DNA from: Podospora bellae-mahoneyi
Lineage: Eukaryota > Ascomycota > Sordariomycetes > Sordariales > Podosporaceae
NCBI RefSeq assembly: GCF_035222275.1
Contig: NC_085885.1
Coordinates: 2,170,001-2,234,000, forward strand
Direction: 5' to 3'
DNA: 64,000 bases
Of the stretch, positions 11,338 to 23,729 are shown piece after piece. The translations under genes and the position numbers were made by a program. The notes beneath the pieces were generated by a model. The model was given only the letters and a program-made list of their open reading frames with translations. It was not told the DNA's origin and did not search any database. Position 1 is the first letter of the stretch; the number at the start of each line of letters is the position of its first letter.

Positions 11338-12223
11338 CTAGCACTTGAACTATTTTTCCGTCAGTATCTCCAAGATCATCTCCAAAAATTATGAAACAAA
11401 GGCACAAAAACTTACCACCGCAGGTCCAGGAACCTGATAGTTGGCCATGCTACCACTGTAGATCTATTCCCCGCCCCCCCCCAAAGCCTTGTCAGCATCT
11501 CCCCGATTCGAACCAATTCAGCAATAAACACTCACGTTAACATTATACCCCGGATCAGTACTCTTGAACGCCCCTGGAATCAACGCCGTAGGACTCGGGT
11601 TCGTACTCCCCCCATTCGTGACCTTGACCTGCGCACAGCTAATGTAAAACTGCGGCGGCGCTCCCGGGTTGTGAAGACCGAGCTGCTGGATGCGGAGGAG
11701 GTACTCCCCGTCGGGGATGCATCTTGGGATATTCGAAGTGTACGAAACTAGGTATTCCCTTAATAAACCATCCCACCCTTTATCACATCTCTATTCCCAA
11801 AAAAACATTAGGGGACTTACTCCTCATCGGCCAAGAATTCCCACTCGGTCCCCAATCATAAATCTTGAACCACTGCCCACTCCCGTCATAATCCTTGACC
11901 AAGCCCGGCGCCTTGCTCATGTACAACGACACCGGTCCGGCGTGGTAGACCGCCGTGTCGAGCGTGAAAGTGAACTCATCCCCCGCCTTCATGGTCACAG
12001 TCTCGGTCCCATTGCTCACCTGCCCTCCGACATTGCACCGGAGATCGGTCGAGGAGAGGTCTGTGACAGGGCCGTTTTGGAGCCAGGCTGGGTTGGAGTT
12101 TTTGCGGACGTACTTCCAGGCGGCGTGCTTGGTGCCGCCGGAGGTGAATTGTTGGAAGATGTAGTGAGCCTGCACGCCGGTGGTGGCCAGCAAGGCTGTA
12201 GTAAGCGCAAGGATGGACTTCAT
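11338..12223 (-). CDS. AA9 lytic polysaccharide monooxygenase, no CBM1
   Basis: Four exons (12223-11821, 11747-11536, 11463-11416, 11349-11338) encode 224 residues. Exon phases agree at each junction, and donors are GTAAGT, GTGAGT and GTAAGT. A 19-residue signal peptide ends in GVQA, so the mature protein starts with His20 (HYIFQQF), the copper histidine-brace residue. The second brace residue is His94 ([11 protein letters not shown]) and the axial Tyr is Tyr169 ([12 protein letters not shown]); His160 and Gln167 fit the conserved second-sphere pair. AA9 enzymes oxidatively cleave cellulose or related glucans outside the cell. The protein ends VPGPAVFKC with no carbohydrate-binding module. 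The last exon has only 12 nt (Phe-Lys-Cys-stop). Confidence 0.95.
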
Positions 12224-12932
12224 CTTGATGGGATTGAGTGGTGGTGGTGATACCGGGCTAAGACAAAAGAACTAGATTGACGAGAGACGGCACGGTAGTG
12301 GAAACATAAGATGCAGGCGAGTTCTTTGGGGGGTTGAGTTGGGTTTATATCAATCACCACCCCCCCCTCGGCTGCCTCTTACCGAATTCCTTCGATGGTA
12401 ATCCTTCCATGTGCTTCCCGGAATTCATCGCTTCTTGCTCCGTTGTGTGGTGGTTTGTGGGGTAGATGCCCGCTGGAGGGTTAATTTGTATAAATTGAAT
12501 CTGGGGTTGGAGGGACGGGGGACTTGACTCCGTCGCGCGTTGCCGGATGAGGAAGTGTTCGGTCGTTCCAAAGCACTTTGGGAGGCCGAGAGGTAAATAT
12601 GGTCGAATCAGGTCCTCGGACTGCAACAACAGGTCAAGGAAAGATGTCCATTGTCGAGGGTGATTCGCCTTCCACCTATGGGATTTAGTTGCCATGTTTC
12701 CTGTCGCCGTGTAAGTCGAGTCGCTTGTTTGGAAACGCAAGGGAGCAACGAGTGGAGCCGCACCTGTCTCAGAATAGGTGGACTAGAACTAGACCTTCGG
12801 GTTTTCCCACAAGGGAACAAAATTGCTTGGTGATGTTGTCGCGATGAGTTGGCGTCGACTTTACCAAGGTGTACAAAATGCCTAACATATACTTTGTTTT
12901 CAGCCCACAAAATCATCAACCAACAACCAGAT
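12224..12932. other. Promoter region of the AA9 gene, then tRNA 5' flank
   Basis: No coding region was seen. The stretch adjoining 12224 is C/A-rich on the minus strand and should hold the AA9 promoter and leader. No specific operator was identified. Confidence 0.5.
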
Positions 12933-13029
12933 GGCGAAGTGGCCGAGTGGTTAAGGCGCTGTGTTTAGGTAATCAGATTACCCGAAACCGCAGTGGGAAA
13001 CCTCGCGAGTTCGAATCTCGTCTTCGTCA
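12933..13029 (+). tRNA. tRNA-Leu (anticodon UAG) with 18-nt intron
   Basis: The acceptor stem is GGCGAAG (12933-12939) with CTTCGTC (13022-13028) and discriminator A at 13029. A-box sequence TGGCCGAGTGG follows. The anticodon stem is CTGTG/CGCAG (12959-12963 and 12989-12993) and the anticodon TAG is at 12966-12968. A long class II variable arm (GGG/CCT) and T arm GCGAG-TTCGAAT-CTCGT complete the fold. The intron lies in the canonical place, after the base 3' of the anticodon (12970-12987), and can pair internally through GGTAAT/ATTACC. The class II arm could also suggest Ser, but the anticodon and discriminator A fit Leu. It should decode CUA. Confidence 0.92.
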
Positions 13030-13506
13030 ACTATCTTTTGCCATTTTTGCACCTGACACATTGCCACCGCCAAAAAAGCCAAGATAGTAGTAAAGCTTCT
13101 GCTTTTTAGTGTACCAAACAACAAGTCAAAAAGAAATCCCTCTCGCTGCACGCAGAATGGTGAAAAGATATGGTTATACAGCTCGATTGACTGACAGGAA
13201 TACAGCTAACGAGATACATTCATTATACAGCACACTAAAGATATTACAGCAATCGTTCAAAACACTCAACCCAAAGCAGCTCAAGATAACACCAGTACAA
13301 AGAAAACCCAAACACACGAAAAGACCAAGCGGGTGACAGCAAAGAAAGGTTCGTCGCGATGACGTTGCCCACCCAACAAGCCCCAAGTCCAGCGCCCCTG
13401 TAACCCCTGAACCGAACCCATTTTCCCATCAACATCAATCACCATTAACCCTTCATCGACCCATACAACATACAACTCATTACATCCAACCCATCATCAA
13501 TCACAT
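13030..13506. other. Intergenic, 3' flank of the NLR-like gene
   Basis: No gene is supported. It is A/C-rich on the plus strand. Confidence 0.5.
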
Positions 13507-16500
13507 TCAGAACAACCACCACGACCGCCTGGCAACATTAACATGATCAACCCCACTCCACCTCTTCCCCCCCTTCATCTCCACACTTCCCCCCTCCTGC
13601 TCCCCCCCACCAAAATACTTTGCAAATGAATCCCCATCCAACCTCCAATCCTTCTCTCTCGGACCAACATAAACCCCAATCAAATCATCCTGCTTCCCCT
13701 CCTTCCTCTCCCTCGCCCACGTCTCCGGCTTTGGCGCCTTCAACACACAGACATCCTTCTTGCTGTCACCCGCCGCTTTGAGCAGCCTCTGCTGCAAGAG
13801 CTCGCAAAGCGCGGCGAATTCTTGTTCGTGCTCATCCTTGACGAACCCGCCCTGTCGGTAGTAAGCCCGTCTCAACAATTCAAGCTGCCAGGTGGCCGTC
13901 TTGGCGAGGGTTTCCGGTTGGAGAGAAGGCTGTCCGCACAATTGAGGTTGCTGCTTCTTCTCCACATACGGCTGTCCACATGTCGCGCCGCCGACCTGGG
14001 CCTTCTTTCCCTCAAGGTAGGGTTGGCCGCAGGTTGGTTGGGAGTATAACCTGACGGGGCGGGACTCGTCTTGATCGTAGTCGCGAAGGGCAGCCTCGAT
14101 TTCGCGGAGGATTTGCTCGTGGATCGTCATGCACCGGTCTACACGCTGGTTGGTGGTGTACAGCTCCGCCAGCATCCTCTGCATCTCGACAGTAACCGGG
14201 TCGAGAACGCCACGGGACCGACGGAGGTTGTAGCACATTGTCTCGCAGAGGTCGATGGCGGCAGGGACGTGTTTCGCGGCAACGTGAGCGTGAACCAACA
14301 TCTTACCCACTGCCAGCACCCTTTCGGCGTTCCAGTTCTTTTGCACCTCGCGCGACTTCCAGAGCTTGAGGAGGAGGGACTCCAGCTCGACAAAATTCTG
14401 CTGGCTGCCAAGGAGTCTGACGATGCCGCTGATGTCCTCGTACTTAAGGCGGATGAGCTCAATGTTCTTGTCCTTGAGGATGGCGAACGCTTCCTTGGTC
14501 ATCTCTCGTGAGAGGCGGAGATATTCCTCCCAGAGTTTGGCGTCGTTGGGCCGAGGGACGTCGATGCCGGCCATGTACTCCGCCAGCTTGTAGGCGTAGT
14601 GCACACGGGTCAAGTCGCTGTAGTAGCCCTGCCTGTGGGCAAAGTAGAAGGTGCACCGAGCCACTTCGAGTGCCTTCTTCCACTCGCCCGCCTTGAGCAA
14701 AGAGGCGACCTTGTCGTTACCGGCTTTGCAAGCAACGGCGTCAAAGTCAATCTTCTTGAGATCTTGCTGAAGGTAGGCGAGCACGGCGAGGTAATAGATG
14801 CGAGTGAAGTCGTCGTGGGTGGTGATGAAGCCTCCAAACTTGGTCTTGAAGATGTGGAAGAGCCTCTGGTCGAGGACAGCGCACATGTGCTCTTGCTTCT
14901 GCTCGATCCAGAAAGCGCGGAGCTTGGCGCCGTACTCGAGGACAAAGGTGGTCCTGCTGGTCTTGGACTCCGTCTCCCGCTTGTAGGCCTCGTAGAGGGT
15001 GATCTCACAAAGTGCCATGGCCATCAGCTCGGTGAAGGTCAAGGCGTTGTTGTCGGTGAGGCTGTGCTGGAAGGCAAGGAGAAAGACGAGGGCGGTCTTG
15101 CTGATGGTCTTGTTGTACTTGACGACGATCTCGACGCTACCTTCGAACTCATACCCGCCAAAGATGGCGAGGTGGCGGAGCTGTCGGACCAGCTTGAAGC
15201 CGTGCTGAATGATCTTGGCGGTGACAAAGATGGAGGAGAGGGTCACGGCGGCATAGTACAAGTCAGCAGACTTACACTCTTTCTCGGAGATGATCTCAAC
15301 GAAGGCGATTTGGAGCAGCTCCACGATCCTCACATGCGACTTCTCACCACCAAGCCTCAAGTAGAGAACGATAACATCCTTCAGCTTGAGCAATGTCTCC
15401 TGGTGCCAGCAGCCGAGCGTGAGCTTGAGGTGGAGGTACGCCTCATAACACAGCTCAATGGCCCTGTCAAGAGTGGTGGTTGTAGTGGCACCGCCAGAAG
15501 TGATGATCGTAACATAGACCTTTGAAAGGCGTTTCTTGACTGTGGTGACGGTCGTCTCCGTCTCTGTCATGGTGGTTGTCTTGGTGGTCTTGATCCGTGT
15601 GATGACCTCCTCGTAAATCGTGACAGCCTCATGGTGATGCTTGTGGTTCTTCTCGCAAACCTTGGCCAAAGCAATCATTGCTGTGATGATGATGTAGGCT
15701 TCGGTCCCAAAACAGACTGTGACAACCTCACGAAACTTGACCGAGATCTCATAGAGGATGGACCACTCAACTTTGGCGTGAAACTCCAGCACGTGCATGT
15801 AAGCCTCATAAACCAGAATGAGTGTCTCTTGCTCGAAGCGGATCTCTTTGTGGCAGTGGACAATCGTCTCCCAGAGGACGCAGCAAATTTGCTGAAGCTC
15901 AGCCCATCGCTGTCTCTCCTTGTAGAAGTGGATCAGGATCACAGCAGCCTTGATGGCATCGCGATGGCAGTGTTTCCGGCCCTTGTTGAGGATGGCGACA
16001 ATCTCAATGTAGATGTCATAGCCCTCCTTGCGTCCCAGAAGCATGTAGTGGGCTGCCAAGGAGTACATGATCTTGATGGTGAGACGATGAGTGTGGCCGA
16101 GGTGCTTGCGGTACTTGGCAAGAATCTCGATGAACAGCTCAATGATCTTCTCATGGCGATGGTGCTCCTCGTAGAAGCAGATGAGCACGGCGAGAGACTC
16201 CTCGGTCCTCACATCTTCCATTTGAAGGGAGATCAAGCAAGCGCGGAAAATGCGCAAGTAGATGGCTTCAGCCTTCTCAAAGAGGTACTGACGGTGGTAG
16301 CAGACAGCAAGGCGTCTGGCAACCAAGATGCACTCTGTGACAAAGTGCTCCGACAGCTTGATGGTGACCTCTGCGGTCAGGATAGCCTTCCAGGTGATCT
16401 CAAGCGACTGCGTGATGATGACCTCTGCCTTGGACCAGTGTCCAATCTTGATGTAGAGATTAATGAGCGCCAAGCAAGACTTGAAGAACGCCTCATCCAC

Positions 16501-19500
16501 CTTACCTCCTTTGCATCGGTCGTAGTGCGCGACAAAGACCTCCCGAATGATGGTCTCAGTGACCTCAGTCGTAGTTGTGGTTGTGGTCTTGGTGGTGATC
16601 GTGGTCTCGGTGATCTCCTCGACAACCTCGGTGATGAGGATGGTAGTCTCGTGTGCATCCTTGTGGTCACACTTGCCCTTGCCCTTGAACCACCCCCAGA
16701 CCTTTCCAAATACCGAGATGGCAATCTGAAGAAGACCACACGCCTTGAAGAGCACCCCAATCTCCTTGAGAAGGACAATGATGGCCAACTCCTCAAACTT
16801 GTGGTGCTCATACTCCACCCACAAGCAGATGAGAATGTTTGAGGCCTCCTCATACCGACCAATTCTCCTGAGGAACTTGACATACTTGATAGCAATCTCG
16901 AGCTTGCTGATGTGCAGCTCAATGGTGGTGTGGACGCGGCAGAGCTCAGTGATGCGCCTCCAGAGAGTGATGTAGGTTCTCTCGGCCCAGAACCACTCCT
17001 CCTGAGACTCGTAGAAGAAGGCTAACTGAATGAGGATCGAGATACACCGGTGGTCGTCGACTCGGAAGCCGTCGGCGGTTTCGAGATACCAGCCAACGTA
17101 TGAGCTGATTTCCTTCTCCTTGACCTGACCCTTGAACTCAATCTCCAAGCCGCCAATGTATTCGGCCAGCTCTCTCGTCTTGGGGTGGTTCTTTCCAAAA
17201 CGGCCAATGTAAATCTCCCAGATCTCCTTCTGAATGACTCTCGTCCGTGTGGTATCCTTGATGTCAATGTACAGCTTGGCCAACACCTCGAGCCACCGGA
17301 TAACAGTGTCGCTGGTGGCTCCGTGCTTGCCTTTGCAGATCTGGATCATGAGAATGATCATCTCCTCACGCCATGTTACAATCTCTGTGCGCTCCGTGAT
17401 GGTGATGGTCTCGGTATACTTGAGAAAGTAGTGTGTGCATGTTACAACGACAGAGCTGGAGGTGGAAAGGATAGCCTTCCCAAGCGAGGCAGCTCTGTAG
17501 AAGAATTTGGCACCGGCCAATGAATCAGAAGCCTCAACATGGATATTGCCGAGGATGATGAAGGTCTGCAGGACACCGATGTGACGCTCGCCGAAGCAGG
17601 CCTCTTGAACCCTCAAAGAAAACTCATGGTGCTTGACGTGGACTGAGATGGGCTCGCCATAGAGGTAAGCTGACCTCTCCAGCAGACCAAAGTGGCAAGA
17701 AGTTGGGAAGTACTCGACAAAGTCCTTGCCCAAAACCAGCTCCCCATCGGCATAGAGGCTGGATGCCCGGAAGTGGGCTTGCCAGTGCCTGACGGCATAG
17801 TAAAGCAGGGAGTGTGACTCAAAGTACTGGTCCACAAATCCATCATCAAGGCCTTCAAAAGAGGGCTCTGAGCTATCGGTAAGGCTGAGCTTCGAGTACA
17901 AGAGTAATGCCAAGGTCAGGTTCCGATGAGCATCTCGAACTGAGGGCAGCACCTTGCCATCCAACAGGGTCTGCATGTAGGAGCGGATGGACTTGCTCTT
18001 GAAGCGAACACTGCCGTTTTGGATAACGACAATGTCTCCGCAGGTTGACCTGATGCGTGCCACGACATCGATGGGGCCTCCAAGCTGACAGGTCTTGGTC
18101 TCAATACGCAAGAGCTCGCCCAACTCATTCACGCCAAGGGGTCTGTCGGCAGCAAGAACAAACGACAACAATGTCTGTGTGGTCTCATGCTTGAGGGAGA
18201 TCTTCGACACAAGCTTCTTGACGAGCTCGTCCAACGTGCCGTTGATGCCTTGGGCGGCCTTGACAAAGGCGTCAGGAGACTGTGTTGGCGCATCCTTGGC
18301 AAGCAGCCGCACGGCAATGTAAGCCCACAAGAACGAAGCCTTGGCTTTCTGTGTCAAGTCGTGGACTGTTTTCTCCTGAACCTCGGGACTCAGCTGAGTG
18401 AAGCCAGGAAACTTGGAGAAAGACTGGCGGAGGTAGCGCTTGATGTCACCATGGAGGTGCTGAGAGGTGATGGTGAAATGAGCGCATCCCTCGCTCAGAT
18501 GTGAGATGGCACGCGACAAAGTAATGATGCGGACGTTCCTGTACTTGGCAACGCAAGTCCTGAGTTTGCCATGGAACTCAAGCGGGCTGATACTGCCAGT
18601 GACATCCTGGAAACCGTCGACAACGACGGCCACGTTGGTGCGACGATCGTCAAGTGACCGCAGACCCAATTCCAGGGCGGCCCAGAGAGAAGTCTCGAGC
18701 TTGGAAGAGCTGCGGTGCTGGTCATACGACTCAAAAGCGCTCGTCAGCCGCTCGTACAGCCCGACATTACCCACGTTCTTCTCAAGAAGTTGGAAGAGGA
18801 TGCTCTTGAGGAAAGCAAGAACTGTGCACCTGGAAGGGTAGTCATAGGCTAGAAGATTGGTCAGCTATCAGATCTTGTGTGGAAAGCAAGGCTCAAACTT
18901 ACGGAAGCTGTAGGTAAGCGTAGTGTACTGTGTGTGATCCAAGGGTCTTTGAAGACGCTCCTTCATCCAACCGGCAAGAACTGTCTTGCCCGATCCAGCC
19001 TCACCAGTAATAGTCAAAGCCTTCTCCTCGCCCCTGAGAAAGTTGACAAGAGGTGTTTTGACCCATTCACATGTGTCTTCGGCCCGCTTGACATTCTCAG
19101 ACACTTGGTCGTAAAAGGCCCCTGTGGCAGACCGATCGTTCTGAAGCCGCCTGCGAACAGCATCGACGCCAAGACTGTGAGTCCTGTTGCCTAACTTCAG
19201 CGACCACATCTTAGCAATGATGGAATCCCTCCTCCTCCAGATGCCAGACACGTGCTGGCCAAATTCCGTCTCAAAGTTGATAACGACAGACTTGTGAGTG
19301 TTCTGTCCAAGGCTGCTGATCTTCTCTCTGTAAAGGATCGAGATCCGTCCAACCAGGTCAACGAGATCACAGTACAGATGAGCAAGGCTCTCCTTAACCT
19401 CCTGAGAGGCATAGAAGATATCTTGAATCTGGCTGACATTGGTGATCAGGATGGCGAGCTCGTAAAGTGCCTCAAAGGTTGGCACAAGGGCCTGAGCCTG

Positions 19501-20237
19501 CTGATGTCCGATCTGTGATAGTCATTAGCGTTTGACCAAAGCTGCACATGGAATGACATACCTCGAGAAGAATCTGAGTGCTTCCCAAAGCGGTGATGGA
19601 AGCCTGATGAGCTCCAAAGCAGAAGTCTCCGACATTGGCTCCGAGGCCCCAGAGTTGAAGCCCAAAGAACTGAGCCGATTTGAGAACGCGATCCCAATCA
19701 CTACCCCGACGGGGCATGTGGATGAGACGCTCATCGGAGATGTACTCGAGATAGGACTCGATATCGACATGCTTGAAGTAAGTCTCAGTGTAGTCACCAA
19801 ACTTGTAAATGCGTCTCCGGATCTCTTTACTGGTCTCGAGAACGCGAGTCAACTGTACGGTGACGGTAGACAGTTGACTCTGGGCGACGGTTGAGGTCGC
19901 GGAAAATGTCTCGTCGGCGAGGGAGGCAGTTCTCTCCGAATCGCTGTGCTCGCCGTCCGAGATCGGCGTGACTTTCACAGTCATAGGAGCATCGAGAGGC
20001 TTGCTCTTGACTGTGAGTCCACTGACGGACTCTTGGAGTCCGGCGCGAATGGTGTCCATGGCTGAGCGGTTCGAAGTCTCTGCTGGTTCTTCGTCAATGG
20101 TGTCAGAAACAAAAGATGATGCTGAGCTGCGCTTCCGAAGTCTTTTGCCTGGAGCGGGTCAAAGGTCAGAGACTGGCTCGGGTTGCGAGTAAAGAAAAGC
20201 CCGGCATACCTGCAAATGTTTTTCTCAACCCCAACAT
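13507..20237 (-). CDS. NLR-like STAND protein: helical N-domain, NACHT NTPase, TPR-like superstructure
   Basis: Best model has four exons: 20237-20210, 20148-19562, 19512-18903 and 18848-13507, about 2,188 residues; phases agree throughout. The 28-nt first exon continues into KRLRKRSSASS, a possible nuclear signal; an alternative start is ATG 20059. Residues about 100-330 form a helical domain of the sort that precedes NACHT in fungal STAND proteins. Walker A is GEAGSGKT near residue 375, Walker B is VAVVVDGF in exon 4. A winged-helix-like stretch and some 1,300 residues of helical repeats resembling TPRs follow. Odd features are Thr-rich inserts and three CGQP motifs near the C-terminus. Fungal STAND proteins act in non-self recognition and regulated cell death; the trigger here is unknown. 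The large last exon has no recognisable break. Confidence 0.88.
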
Positions 20238-21754
20238 AGTCGACGTTTATAGCATGGAAGACGGCACTGCTAGAGGAAGCTAGCCAAGTTCTTGTGTAAT
20301 TGCCAACAACGCCAAGAAGGATGTCGGGTCAGTACCTGAGTGGCTGCCCAAGCATGAAAAAGGAGCGTATTGTGACTGAGCTTGACGCCTGAAGAGACTC
20401 TTCTGCGGTTTGCCGTGCTCCTGAAAGAGACACAGGAGAGGAGCTCGGGGGGTGGGGCAGCATAGCATATGTAGTGGAAAGCAGCAAGCGTCTCCTGAAT
20501 CCAGACTTCCATGGACACAAGCCACCACAAGGCATTCAGGGGCCACATGTGGAATCAGACCTCGCCTTGCCACTCTCGAGCTAGATTCTGGATCAAATGA
20601 TCAGTATATTGTGTAGCTGAAGCGGGTGACAGTGGCTGCCGCGGTAGATGGAATCTGGAAATGACAATTTGGCTGTGGGATATTCGTCCCGGCAGCCAAA
20701 ATCAGTGTTGCTCAGACTCTCTGTATGATGTAGACATCACAGACCATGTCCGTTATCAGACGCATTTGGCCAATCGTTCGGGTCTATCGAGGTCGAGATC
20801 ATTTGAAGTGGCGTCATGTCCAATCCCATACTGTTGATATCTTCTACGCTTCTGCAAGAACAAATATCCCGGGTCTTCAGCTTTCGTGGGGCAAATTCCC
20901 TGTCTGGCGATTCCGGCCTGCTGGTTCTCAATAGTCGTCGTCTTTCAGGTGACAAAAGCCGTTCCCGCAAGCCACGTTCTAACCGTGTTCGGCCCGTTGA
21001 CAGGGGGTCTGCTGCAGGGGGACATCCGAAGACAGCGGGATAAAATCAATATCGATGTCTAGACCTTTCCGACTGGCCTCAGGTGCAATGCGAACTGGTA
21101 ACATCGGGCCAAGTTCCTGATAGGGATGCTAGCGTCGATCATTGACGAGCAGCTGAACTGGTCAAGCGCGCAGGCCGTGTTGATCACCCGCATCCCGCTC
21201 AGCACACAGCCCCACTGCCCACGCGAGGTCTAGGAGTCGCCTGAAACCTGTTTCGCAGACTCCTCTGAATGTCGAACGGCGACATGAAGCTGATTTTTAA
21301 GATTCTTGTGATGTTTGAGGAGGTTGTACAGCTGAGACGACAGTCATGTCAGGAGAACATCTTGAAACAAGGAACTTTCAGGTTGAGATGGGATTGAATA
21401 GCACGAACCTCTGGTAGATGAGTCAGGGTAAGTGTTGGAGGGTCGAAGTTGGGATGGAATCAAATACCCTCAAGTTGAAGAAGACAAGAAAGAAAAAATC
21501 AACGAAAGAAATGCAGGTCTCTTCCTTCTAGAAGAAGTGGAGCAGTGCACGGCTGCAAACACCTGACAATCTGCTCTGGATGACGAACGGGAGGCACGAT
21601 GGAATATTCAATGTCAGATTTTGATTATTTACAGATTACCTAAATATTGATGTTGTTTCCTCATCTCATCATCTCCCATATAAACTATCTACTTGTAAAT
21701 ATACATGCCAGGTTCTCGTTCCTCCCATCCCACCACCCTTTCTCCCCCAACAGC
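20238..21754. other. Intergenic
   Basis: No gene is supported. The 500 nt next to 20238 should contain the NLR promoter. Short frames at 20270-20573 and 20737-21043 show no domain and overlap one another on both strands. Confidence 0.55.
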
Positions 21755-23729
21755 TCAAGCAATCGTCTTGCCATGATTCTTCCGCAGAATCTCGGCCGCA
21801 ATCTTCTCAGCCAGGACATAGACTGTGCTCTGAGGATGCCCCGGCGGCAACAACGCAAAGCTACTCGCATCTACCACCCTCAGCCCATCCACACCAATCA
21901 CCTTGGCTTCCTTGTCCACAACCGCCCAACGGTCATCCCTCTTCCCCATCCGGCACGTGCAAGAGGCATGCCAAATTGTCTGCACCGTATTCCGAATCAC
22001 AGCCAAGATCTGTGCATCCGTCTTGACGTCCGGGCCAGGGAAGTACTCCTTTGTATCCGCCAACACGCCCTTCATAGCCTTTGACGCAAACGCCTGACGC
22101 AGACGTTTGTACAGCGCGACAGCAACCTCCTGATCGGTCGGGTCGGTAAGCCACTTGGGATCGATGAGTGGGAGGTCCTTGGTATCGGCTGACTTGAGCG
22201 TGACGGTGCCCCTCGACATCGGAGCAACAAGACCACCAAGGATAGTCGCGTACATGTACCCGTCCTTTGGCTGAGTGGTGAACAAGTTGGAGAAGTCACC
22301 AACGTAACCCGGGGCAGTCAAGTACTCAACCTCAGGCCAGTCAGGTGGGAACTGCCCATCCAGAATCGTCGAAGTATCCTTCGGGATCAGCTCACGTGGT
22401 ACCTTCTCCCAGCCCAGGAAATCACAAACGGGATTGGTCAACGGGCCTTGCTTGTTGAACGTATAAGGCCCCGCAAACTCTCCCAAAACAAACAATGGAT
22501 CATTGGCAATCCTCGTCAGCGTCTCGACCTTGACCCTCCAGCTCGGCCCAAAGAAGACATGATCTTGCATCCCCTGTCCAACTCCAGGTCTATCCGCGAT
22601 GAGCGGAATCTTGTGCTTCGCCAGCTCAACCCTAGGGCCAACACCAGAAACCATCAGCAACTGCGGGCTTTGGAAAGCGCCGGCCGAGACGATAACCTCC
22701 CTCTTCGCCTTGAGAGTGTACTCGAACAGTCCAAAAGGCCTGCTCTCCACCACAACCCCGGTCGCCCGTTTCTTCTCATCAAAGACAATCTTCTTCGCCA
22801 GCGTTGTCATGTAAACCTTGAGATTTCTCCTCCCGGATGCCTCTCGCAAGAAAGAAGTCTGACTCGAGTCACGAGTCTGGGTCTCAGGCCGGATAGTCGA
22901 AGCACAATACTGTGCGCCCATCAAACTCCCGCTGTTGAAGTCTTGCGTAGGTCCGATACCGATCTCATTCAGCGCAGGTTCCATCCATGTGCTAAAAGAG
23001 TTGGCGTAGTTGGCATAAGACACTTGAAGGGGCCCTCCGCCAGTGGTGGAGAAGGCATTGATGTTGAACTCGGCCGAGGCATTCTTGAACCGGAGGTCCT
23101 CTCTGGGAGGTGTGAAGCTGACACTCCTCTTGAAGTGCGGCTGCAGCGCCTCCCAGGAGTAGCTCTCGTCACCGACGGCATCTGCCCATTTCTGGTAGGA
23201 CTGGACGGTACCCCGTTGGTAAATCATGAAGTTTCTTGCTGAGCTGCACCGTCATTAACTACTTTTTCGATATCCCAAGATCACCGAGGTGCGTAACATA
23301 CCTCCCACCAAGACACTTTCCCCTGGCATAGTGAATCTTCCTCCCATTCGCACCCCTCTGGGGCTCGGTGACAAAGTTCCAATCAACCAAGGGGTTGGTG
23401 TCGCTTGGATCCGACCCGACAAACAAGACATCACCCACTGGCGTCTTTCCTAGCAAAGGGTTGGTGATCTGGTAAAAGCTCCCCGCTTCGACAACAGCGA
23501 CAGAGATGCTCGGGTCCTCGCTCAGCCTGTTGGCAAGAGTCAAGCCGGCGGTGCCACCGCCGACAATGACATAGTCAAATTCCTTGGAGATGCCAAACTC
23601 CCCTTCGAGATTCCTCGGCAGCGCCTGTTCGTGTGCTTGCTCAGCCTCGATGGGAACACCGTAGACGAGGTTTGTCGTCGCAATAACAACGAAAAGGGAC
23701 AGAATCCTATTGGTGCTAAGGAGATGCAT
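21755..23729 (-). CDS. Secreted GMC-family FAD oxidoreductase
   Basis: Exons 23729-23302 and 23243-21755 (58-nt intron, donor GTATGT) give 638 residues. A signal peptide (ILSLFVVIATTNLVYG) precedes the dinucleotide-binding motif DYVIVGGGTAGLTLANRL. The GMC signature spans the splice junction as KCLGGSSARNFMIYQRGT. The C-terminal active-site parts are WHASCTCRMG and GHPQSTVY, each carrying one of the paired catalytic histidines. The C-terminal half resembles fungal enzymes grouped with versicolorin B synthase and patulin synthase more than glucose oxidase, as far as I can recall; substrate is unknown. It acts outside the cell or in the secretory path. It is followed upstream by a co-directional MFS exporter, which could be functionally linked. 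The start is the first true ATG in frame. Confidence 0.93.

Noticed and set aside
12933-13029. tRNA-Ser reading of the class II tRNA
   Set aside because: The anticodon TAG and discriminator A fit leucine; serine tRNAs carry other anticodons and usually G at the discriminator.
14599-16842. Long plus-strand open frames (308 and 403 residues) opposite the NLR gene
   Set aside because: They are mirror frames of the NLR coding strand. They are rich in Leu, Val and Asp with no domain or ATG context, and the minus frame has clear NTPase motifs.
22448-23242. 264-residue plus-strand frame opposite the GMC oxidoreductase
   Set aside because: Arg/Pro-rich antisense frame without domains; the minus strand is clearly coding.
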